From positions 1 through 13,299 of the forward strand of contig JAFUBJ010000547.1 of assembly GCA_017460265.1 (NCBI GenBank): a stretch of DNA of 13,299 nucleotides. The letters are read 5' to 3'. Origin of the DNA: Atopobiaceae bacterium. GTDB taxonomy: Bacteria > Actinomycetota > Coriobacteriia > Coriobacteriales > Atopobiaceae. The position numbers and the translations under genes are program-made. Below, one piece after another: positions 5,687-11,157 of this stretch (the first letter of the stretch is position 1; every line of letters starts with the position of its first letter). The notes under the pieces were generated by a model. It saw nothing but the letters and a program-made list of their open reading frames with translations, did no database searches and had not been told where the DNA came from.

Positions 5687-6613
5687 CTACACCTTGAGGA
5701 AGCGCCTCATGGCGATTGCCGATCCGAACAGGCCAAGCAAAAGACCAATGACCACAAGGCCGGCATAGGTCTGGAGCATGATCTGCGTCGGAATCTGGAA
5801 CGACAGGAACTGAAGGCTGTTCTCAAGCCGCGGGATGATGAGCGTGAGCGCCGTGTGGAGCGATGCGATGGCGAGGATGGCGCCAAACAGTGCCTCGAGG
5901 ATGCCCTCCATGATGAAGGGCCCGCGAATGAAGCTGTTGGAAGCGCCGACCAGGCGCTGGATCGCAATCTCGCGACGACGCGCGGAGATGGCCAGGCGAA
6001 TCGTGTTGTTAATGAACACGAACGCCACGAAGGCCAAAAGGGCAACGAGCACCAGGGCACCAATGCGGATGTAGTTGGTGACGCTGAAGAGCCTCTCGAC
6101 CGTCTCGCGCCCGTACTGGACAGAGGACGAGACGTTCTCGGGGTCGTCACACACGGAAGCGAAGGAGCTGTCCTTGATGAGGCGCTCGGCAACGGACTGG
6201 ACCTGCTGCGGGTCGTCCAGCTTGATGACAAGCGACGCAGGCACGGGGTTCTCGCCATCGAGGGCGGCAACCGCGTCCGCGGCATTGCGGTTGGTCATCG
6301 TGTCCTTGTACTCCTGGAGCGCCTGCTCCTTGCTCTTGTAGGTGACGGATTCAACGTTGTCCCAAGACTCGATACGACTCTGAAGCGTATCGACGTTCTC
6401 GCGAGGGGCCTCGTCGGAGAGGAACGCCTGAATCGTAACGCGGTCCTCAACGTCGCCTACGATACTGTCGATCATGGCAGAGCCGAGCACGAACGTGCCG
6501 ATGATGAACAGCGACAGGAAGATAGTGACAACGGCACCAAACGACGTTGACCAGTTCCTGCGGAAGTGATGGAACGCCTCGCGCGTCGAATAGCCGATAT
6601 TAGAGAACACCAT
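5687..6613 (-). CDS. ftsX: Cell-division ABC transporter permease subunit FtsX
   Basis: FtsX is the membrane half of the FtsEX complex, which does not transport but turns on cell-wall hydrolases during division. The 308-residue protein has the typical four-helix layout: a cytoplasmic start with REAFHHFRRN, a first membrane helix at about 24-48, a large extracytoplasmic loop (about 49-180) that contacts hydrolase regulators, and three further helices at about 182-204, 234-262 and 281-303. The family motif QRLVGASNSFIRGPFIMEG (219-237) contacts FtsE. The ATG at 6613 lies inside the last codons of ftsE, a 14-base overlap, with GGGAGG 11 bases upstream; the overlap indicates translational coupling. 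The extracytoplasmic loop holds one cysteine (C155). Confidence is high. Confidence 0.95.
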   Translation of the reverse strand: MVFSNIGYSTREAFHHFRRNWSTSFGAVVTIFLSLFIIGTFVLGSAMIDSIVGDVEDRVTIQAFLSDEAPRENVDTLQSRIESWDNVESVTYKSKEQALQEYKDTMTNRNAADAVAALDGENPVPASLVIKLDDPQQVQSVAERLIKDSSFASVCDDPENVSSSVQYGRETVERLFSVTNYIRIGALVLVALLAFVAFVFINNTIRLAISARRREIAIQRLVGASNSFIRGPFIMEGILEALFGAILAIASLHTALTLIIPRLENSLQFLSFQIPTQIMLQTYAGLVVIGLLLGLFGSAIAMRRFLKV

Positions 6614-7832
6614 AGTTGCCGTAACCTCCCCTCTCCTGGTCGCGGACCAGATGGCCAGCCTCAAGCGCGATGACGCGCCTGCGCATGGAGTCGACCATCT
6701 CGCGGTCGTGGGTTGCCATAACGACGGTCGTGCCCGTGCGGTTAATGCGGTCGAGCAGTTTCATGATGCCCAGGGAAATGGCGGGGTCGAGGTTGCCCGT
6801 GGGCTCGTCGCAGATGAGCAGCGGCGGTCGGTTGACCATGGCGCGAGCGACGGAAACACGCTGCTGCTCGCCACCGGAAAGCTGGTCAGGGTAGGCATCC
6901 ATGCGCTCGGACAGACCAACGAGACGAAGCACCTCGGGGACCTGCGCCCTAATGACCGACTTGGGCTTGCCGATGCACTCAAGAGCAAACGCGACGTTCT
7001 CGTAGATGGTCTTGTCAGGCAGGAGCTTGAAGTCCTGGAAGACGCAGCCGATCTGGCGCCTGAGGTAGGGAACCTTCCAGTTGCGCATCTTGGTGAGGTC
7101 CTGGCCAGCGACCATGACCTTGCCGTTTGACGCGCGAAGCTCGCGGTTAAGCAGGCGGATGAAGGTCGACTTGCCGGAGCCTGAATGGCCCACGAGGAAC
7201 ACGAACTCGCCAGGATAGATGTCCAGGCTGATGTCGTCGAGGGCGGGCTTGTTGGGCTGTGCTGGGTAGATAACGGTTACGTTTCTGAGCGAGATGGTGG
7301 GGGTGCCATCGCGAGAGACCTGCGGCGCCGGCTCATCGATGATGGGCCTCTTGGCGGGCGCGGCCTGCGGCGCGACAACACTCGGCGCAACCTCGGGAGC
7401 CGGAGCTTGGACCGGGACAGGATCAGCCAGAGGGTCAGGCACGGCAGCGGCGGCCATCGAGGGCTCGGCAAGCGGGTCCGGGATGAGCGTCGCTTCAGGC
7501 GCGACCGTGTCAAACGGCTCGGCCATGACGGTGGCCGGGCCTTCGTCCACGACGCCAAGGGAATCGAGCGCAGTCTGCTCCGCCCCGCCATCGTCCACAA
7601 GGACGGTAGCAGAGACGTCTTCCGGCTCGTTGGCGCTGGACATATCAATCGTCTCGATCGTTTCCGGCATCGGGGCATGGGCCTGAGTGAGGCTGTTGAC
7701 GATGGCGTCAACCTCCTCCTCGGAGACGACGTGACGTGTCGTCTCGGGCTCGGGCGCCTCAGAGGTCATCGTAGCGTCAAGCTCGACGTCCTCCGTCCCC
7801 TGTCGCTCGCTGCTGCGAAAGTGGTTTGCCAC
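6600..7832 (-). CDS. ftsE: Cell-division ATP-binding protein FtsE with long N-terminal extension
   Basis: FtsE is the ATPase of FtsEX. The ABC domain occupies about residues 178-410 and is complete: Walker A GHSGSGKST (215-223), Q-loop Q266, signature LSGGEQQ (318-324), Walker B LLICDE (338-343) and H-loop H375. NWKVPYLRRQIGCVFQDFKL is the FtsE-type stretch before the Q-loop. Usual FtsE is about 220-230 residues, so this 410-residue protein carries about 175 extra N-terminal residues. The extension is acidic and then Pro/Ala-rich, with two PDPLA(E/D)P units near 118-137, and looks disordered. The frame is open and no good start lies near the canonical N-terminus. The chosen GTG at 7832 has AAAGGAG five bases upstream. 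Overlap with ftsX supports co-translation. The role of the extension is unknown. Confidence 0.94.
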   Translation of the reverse strand: MANHFRSSERQGTEDVELDATMTSEAPEPETTRHVVSEEEVDAIVNSLTQAHAPMPETIETIDMSSANEPEDVSATVLVDDGGAEQTALDSLGVVDEGPATVMAEPFDTVAPEATLIPDPLAEPSMAAAAVPDPLADPVPVQAPAPEVAPSVVAPQAAPAKRPIIDEPAPQVSRDGTPTISLRNVTVIYPAQPNKPALDDISLDIYPGEFVFLVGHSGSGKSTFIRLLNRELRASNGKVMVAGQDLTKMRNWKVPYLRRQIGCVFQDFKLLPDKTIYENVAFALECIGKPKSVIRAQVPEVLRLVGLSERMDAYPDQLSGGEQQRVSVARAMVNRPPLLICDEPTGNLDPAISLGIMKLLDRINRTGTTVVMATHDREMVDSMRRRVIALEAGHLVRDQERGGYGNYGVL

Positions 7833-7877
7833 AAGAGCTCCTTTTCTTCGTCTAGGCGATGCTGACAGATAAAGGAT

Positions 7878-7886
7878 ATTTTACCA
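7878..7886 (-). promoter_or_regulatory. Probable extended -10 promoter for ftsEX
   Basis: On the minus strand TGGTAAAAT (7886-7878) is a close match to an extended -10 element. It would start a transcript about 40 bases before the ftsE GTG. No consensus -35 box is visible; the expected place falls within the inverted repeat 7893-7922, so that repeat may control this promoter. Confidence 0.45.
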
Positions 7887-7892
7887 GTTGAA

Positions 7893-7922
7893 GCGTTCTG
7901 CCCCCATAACTGGGCAGAACGC
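7893..7922. terminator. 11-bp perfect inverted repeat after maturase gene (terminator or operator)
   Basis: GCGTTCTGCCC (7893-7903) pairs perfectly with GGGCAGAACGC (7912-7922) around an eight-base loop. It lies about 32 bases after the maturase stop and just upstream of the extended -10 box of ftsE. No T-run follows on the minus strand, so an intrinsic terminator is not certain. Overlap with the -35 zone makes an operator for ftsEX an equal reading. Confidence 0.5.
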
Positions 7923-7950
7923 ACATAACACCGAAAGAAGCTTAAATGAA

Positions 7951-7976
7951 GCGTTTACGGGCGCAAGGGCAGCTCG
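7951..7976. repeat. 26-bp direct repeat, left copy (3' end of maturase gene)
   Basis: The plus-strand sequence starting GCGTTTACGGGCGCAAGG is identical over 26 bases to 10014-10039. This copy spans the last codons (ELPLRP), the TAA stop and four bases beyond. The next base differs on both sides. Together the copies bracket the RiPP cassette at a spacing of 2,063 bases. Confidence 0.9.
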
Positions 7977-9415
7977 TCCTCGCGGCCCGCGCGACGCAGC
8001 ATCTCGCGCTCAACGCATATGGCGGTCGGCCTGAGCTCCGCCACGCGCTCCTGTACGCGCGTGACCCACCCGTCGCGAAAGTACGCGCACGCCGTCTCGT
8101 CGGGAGCGAGCACGTCGGCGGGGTGGTCGACCATGGCGCCGGCACGGCACCCGCCCAGGCAGAGCGCGCGCCACGGGCAGTCATCACAGCGCTCGTTGTG
8201 CGCAAGCACGTCGCCCGCACGCGTGTCCACGAGCTCCATAAACTTGGAGTCGGTCAGGCACGCGCCAAGCCCCACCTCCTGCACGAGCGGATAGCCGCGC
8301 TGGAAGTCCTCCATCGAGCACAGCCCCATGCAGGTGAGCGCCCTGCCCTCCGCCGAGATGTACATGGTGTTGCGGGCATGCACGCACAGGCTCGCCCGCA
8401 TCGGATCGCCGTAGACGTGCACCGACGGCAGGCGGTACTCGTCAGGACGCGCGCCGTTGGCAAGGAAGAACCCGCCCAGGTGGAGCGTGAGCTTGGGCAG
8501 GTCCTCGTAGAAGGCTTCCAGGTAGTCGAGGTAGACGCCGAAGAGCTCTTCGTGGGAGAGGCCGTGGTCGGCCCCGTAGCCGCCGTCCGCCCAGGCCCCG
8601 CTGTCGGAGACGGGGTTTACCTTGAGGCCGCCGCACCCCACGGACGCCAGGTAGTTGACGCTCTCGCGCAGCGACCCCTCGTTCCCGCGCCAGAGGCACA
8701 TCTCGGCCGCCGTGGGGAACCCGCGCTCTTGGCATACCTCGAACGCGCGGCGGACGGCCGCCTCCGCCCCGTCGATACCGCGCAGCCAGTCGTGGTGGCC
8801 CACCCCGTCGAAGCTCATGTTTATCTGCGGGCGGATGCCGCGGCCCTCGAGCTCGTCCAGGAGGCGCCCGTTCACCAGAAAGCCGTTCGAGTAGACCTCG
8901 GTGATGGCGATGCCCTGCGCGAGCAGCCCGTCGACGATGTCCCAGAAGTCGGCGCGCACGAGCGCCTCGCCGCCGGTGAGCGAGCAGGAGAGCACGCCGC
9001 ACTCCCCCATCTCGGAGACGATCCGCATCGCGTCCTCGTGGCTGATCTCGCCGTACTTGGCGTCGGGCGCGGACATGTAGCAGTGGCGGCACCGGCAGTT
9101 GCACCTGCCGGTCACCGACCAGTGCACCGACTTCATGTAGCGGTTGGGATGGAGGCGGTAGCGCTGCCCATCCGCAAGCGTCTCTCCGTCGCGGGCCTCA
9201 TGCACAACGCCCAGCTCGGCAAGGCGGCCCGCGACCTCGCGGATCGCGGCCGGGACGAGCGGCAAGTCGAGGTCGACGCTCCCGTCGCAGAGGCGCAGGG
9301 CCTCCATCGTGAGGGCGTCGACGAAGTGCGCGTCCAGCCTCTCGCGGTCAACGACGCCGTTAGGCAGCCTGTCCCAGCCGCGAAGCCGAAAACGCTTGTC
9401 CAGGATGTAGCGCAT
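7955..9415 (-). CDS. Radical SAM/SPASM peptide maturase of a Nif11-leader RiPP
   Basis: This 486-residue protein is a radical SAM peptide-modifying enzyme. Residues 1-95 look like a leader-binding (PqqD/RRE-like) region, an inference from pattern. The cluster motif C105-x3-C109-x2-C112 (RCNCRCRHCYMSAPD) binds the SAM 4Fe-4S cluster, and TGGE (147-150) is the SAM-binding strand motif. The C-terminal SPASM-like region has C344, C362, C366, C386, C410, C413, C419, C423 and C443, including CDDCPWRALCLGGC, expected to hold auxiliary clusters. Likely chemistry is a Cys thioether or carbon-carbon crosslink in the neighbouring precursor; the exact bond cannot be told. The ATG at 9415 has GGAGG 10 bases upstream, and a longer reading would overlap the precursor gene. 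It follows the precursor by 50 bases. G+C is higher than in flanking genes. No protease or exporter is adjacent. Confidence 0.92.
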   Translation of the reverse strand: MRYILDKRFRLRGWDRLPNGVVDRERLDAHFVDALTMEALRLCDGSVDLDLPLVPAAIREVAGRLAELGVVHEARDGETLADGQRYRLHPNRYMKSVHWSVTGRCNCRCRHCYMSAPDAKYGEISHEDAMRIVSEMGECGVLSCSLTGGEALVRADFWDIVDGLLAQGIAITEVYSNGFLVNGRLLDELEGRGIRPQINMSFDGVGHHDWLRGIDGAEAAVRRAFEVCQERGFPTAAEMCLWRGNEGSLRESVNYLASVGCGGLKVNPVSDSGAWADGGYGADHGLSHEELFGVYLDYLEAFYEDLPKLTLHLGGFFLANGARPDEYRLPSVHVYGDPMRASLCVHARNTMYISAEGRALTCMGLCSMEDFQRGYPLVQEVGLGACLTDSKFMELVDTRAGDVLAHNERCDDCPWRALCLGGCRAGAMVDHPADVLAPDETACAYFRDGWVTRVQERVAELRPTAICVEREMLRRAGREDELPLRP

Positions 9416-9456
9416 GAACGAATAGCCTCCGGGGGAGTCTGGGCAGGGCTTCTTGG

Positions 9457-9474
9457 GGCCGGCTCCTACCGGCC
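9457..9474 (-). other. Hairpin over the precursor stop codon (possible attenuator)
   Basis: GGCCGG and CCGGCC form a perfect 6-bp stem around a six-base loop that contains the precursor TAG stop (9468-9466). No T-run follows. A GC-rich hairpin here could reduce read-through or protect the upstream RNA, making more precursor than enzyme, as seen in many RiPP operons. This role is inferred. Confidence 0.4.
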
Positions 9475-9879
9475 GCCGCCGCCACCCATGCCCAGGCAGC
9501 CGCAGCCGCCGTCGGCGTCCCTGTCGTCGAAGGGGCCCTTGTAGTTGGAGGCGTCGCTCTTGAAGGCCCCGCCTCCGGCCATCGCGCAGATGCACTTGCC
9601 CCCCGTGTCGCCCCACGTGCCGCCGTAGCCGCCGGTGGCGCAGGCGCAGGAGGCGCCGCCGCCCGCGACGGCCGCGAGCTCGTCGTCGGAAAGCTCACCC
9701 TGAAGCTCCGGCTCGACGACGAAGTCCTCCGGCGCCATCTCGAGCCCGAGCCCGGCGGCAATGGCGATGGCCTCCTTCACGGCGGCCTCGGGGTCGCTCA
9801 TGTCGAGGGCCTCCACCCTCGCCCTGAGAGCCTCGTCCTCGGATACCTTGGCTAGAAACTGCTTGTAAGCTTCTGTCAT
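9466..9879 (-). CDS. RiPP precursor with Nif11-type leader and triple CxC glycine-rich core
   Basis: This 137-residue protein has the layout of a modified-peptide precursor. Residues 1-74 fit the Nif11-type leader: MTEAYKQFLAKVSEDEALRA, an AVKEAIAIAAGLGLEMAPEDF helix region and the terminal GELSDDELAAVAGG, where a double-glycine peptidase would cut after G73-G74. The core (about 75-137) is Gly-rich and has six cysteines, all in three C-x-C motifs: C78-A-C80, C96-I-C98 and C126-G-C128. Each is followed by A/L and then GG, a loose repeat. Aromatic/acidic motifs TWGD (88-91) and the segment NYKGPFDDRDADGG lie between them. The ATG at 9879 has GGAGG six bases upstream. The maturase follows. The leader assignment is strong; the product is unknown and I recognise no characterised peptide with this core. 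Confidence 0.88.
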   Translation of the reverse strand: MTEAYKQFLAKVSEDEALRARVEALDMSDPEAAVKEAIAIAAGLGLEMAPEDFVVEPELQGELSDDELAAVAGGGASCACATGGYGGTWGDTGGKCICAMAGGGAFKSDASNYKGPFDDRDADGGCGCLGMGGGGGR

Positions 9880-10013
9880 GTTTGCCCTCCATCCATAGGC
9901 CTGAGCATGTGCACATCGGAAAAGCTAGAGCAATTGTAGCCGAAGGCTCACAAGCCCTTTATCTGCGCACATGCCGTAGAGTAGGCAGAATAACGACGAT
10001 TGGTATAAAACAT
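9880..10013 (-). promoter_or_regulatory. Leader/promoter region of RiPP cassette
   Basis: This gap after the repeat upstream of the precursor gene is less G+C-rich than the cassette. It has a -10-like TACAAT (9938-9933) without a good -35 box, a hairpin TTGT-AGCC/GGCT-ACAA (9934-9953) with a one-base bulge, a 10-bp palindrome ATGTGCACAT (9907-9916), and a related half-site TGCGCACATGC (9964-9974) in inverted orientation. These suggest regulated transcription of the cassette, but no element is decisive. Confidence 0.35.
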
Positions 10014-10039
10014 GCGTTTACGGGCGCAAGGGCAGCTCG
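10014..10039. repeat. 26-bp direct repeat, right copy (after prfB)
   Basis: This copy is identical to 7951-7976 over all 26 bases and in the same orientation. It begins 11 bases after the prfB stop codon and is non-coding here. Recombination between the copies would remove the cassette and leave prfB next to ftsE with a single repeat. Confidence 0.9.
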
Positions 10040-10050
10040 CAGGACGCCCT

Positions 10051-11157
10051 CTAAGCGCCCCCTACGGCCCAACGATGGTAGCCCACGATGAACTTGTCGA
10101 GGTCGCCGTCAGAAAGAACCGAGTCGACGTTTCCCGTTTCGACGTCGGTGCGCAGGTCCTTCACCATCTGGTAGGGATACAGGACGTAACTCCTGATCTG
10201 GTTGCCCCACGAAATGTCGTGCTTTGGGCCTCTCAGCTCGTCCATCTCGGCTGCGCGACGCTCCAGCTCCATCTCGTAGAGCTTCGAGCGCAGCACGTTC
10301 ATGGCAAAGGCCTTGTTCTGGAGCTGGCTGCGCTCGTTCTGGCAGGTCACCACGATGCCCGTGGGAAGATGGGTGATGCGCACGGCCGAATCGGTCGTGT
10401 TGACTCCCTGGCCACCATGCCCATGGCTGTGGAACACGTCGATGCGCAGGTCGTCGGGATTGATGTCGACTTCGATGTCGTCGGGAAGGACAGGAAGCAC
10501 CTCTACGCCGGCAAAGGTCGTCTGACGGCGCTTCTTGGCGTCAGTCGGAGAGATGCGCACGAGGCGATGGACTCCCTGCTCGGCACGAAGCATTCCATAG
10601 GCGTTGTGACCCGAGACCGTGAACATGGCGCGGTCAAGGCCGATGGCCTCTCCGGCAGGAGCATCGTTGACTGTGACTTTCCAGCCACGACGAGCACAGT
10701 ATGCCTGGTACATGCGGAAGAGCATCGCGCACCAGTCCTGCGCCTCAAGGCCGCCCTGCCCGGGCGTGACCGTCACGATGGCGTCCCCGTGGTCAAGGTC
10801 GTCGCTGAACCAGCTCGCAAGCTCAAGCTCGCCAAGGTCCCGCACAAGGCTGTCGGCCAGGGACGCCGCTTCCTCAAGGAGGTCCTCGTCACCCATCTCG
10901 TCTGCAAGCTCAAGTGCCGTTTTGGCATCTTCAAGCTTGGAGCGTGCCGCCGCCATGGCGGCCACGTCCTCACGCGCCCTGGTGAGTCGCTCCATGACCA
11001 CCCGGGCAGCATCGGCATCGTCCCAAAAGCCAGGCACGGCGCTCTGCTCTTCGAGCTGGGCCACCTCCTGACGGCGGTCATCAAGATGCAGATAGCCCTC
11101 AACCTCGTCGAGGCGTGCTTCGAGTGCGGCTATGTCAGGTCGAACGACGTCAGCCAC
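10051..11157 (-). CDS. prfB: Peptide chain release factor 2
   Basis: RF2 ends translation at UAA and UGA. The 368-residue protein has normal length and domain order. The catalytic GGQ motif is G248-G249-Q250 (GHGGQGVNTTDSAVRITH). The stop-codon reading loop is RISPTDAKKRRQTTFAG, where the usual SPF tripeptide of RF2 is S203-P204-T205. The sequence QIRSYVLYPYQMVKDLRTDVETGN near residues 320-343 is typical of class I factors. The GTG start at 11157 overlaps the secA stop by one base (TAGTG), and gives the length expected for the family. There is no internal TGA frameshift site at GYLHLDD (21-27), where E. coli prfB has one, so autoregulation by frameshifting is absent. It is followed by the RiPP cassette. 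The family call is very secure. Confidence 0.97.
   Translation of the reverse strand: MADVVRPDIAALEARLDEVEGYLHLDDRRQEVAQLEEQSAVPGFWDDADAARVVMERLTRAREDVAAMAAARSKLEDAKTALELADEMGDEDLLEEAASLADSLVRDLGELELASWFSDDLDHGDAIVTVTPGQGGLEAQDWCAMLFRMYQAYCARRGWKVTVNDAPAGEAIGLDRAMFTVSGHNAYGMLRAEQGVHRLVRISPTDAKKRRQTTFAGVEVLPVLPDDIEVDINPDDLRIDVFHSHGHGGQGVNTTDSAVRITHLPTGIVVTCQNERSQLQNKAFAMNVLRSKLYEMELERRAAEMDELRGPKHDISWGNQIRSYVLYPYQMVKDLRTDVETGNVDSVLSDGDLDKFIVGYHRWAVGGA

Noticed and set aside
4794..6550. Long plus-strand open frames opposite rnr and ftsX
   Set aside because: They lie antisense to well-supported genes, lack ribosome binding sites and cross the ftsX-rnr stem-loop.
7946..9544. Long plus-strand open frame opposite the maturase gene (about 530 codons)
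   Set aside because: It is antisense to a clear radical SAM gene with all motifs; its length reflects the high G+C content, and the translation is His/Arg/Ala-rich with no domain.
7955..9616. Longer start for the maturase (up to 9616)
   Set aside because: The extra 67 residues overlap the precursor core out of frame and read as low-complexity Arg/Gly; the ATG at 9415 has a ribosome binding site and a normal family start.
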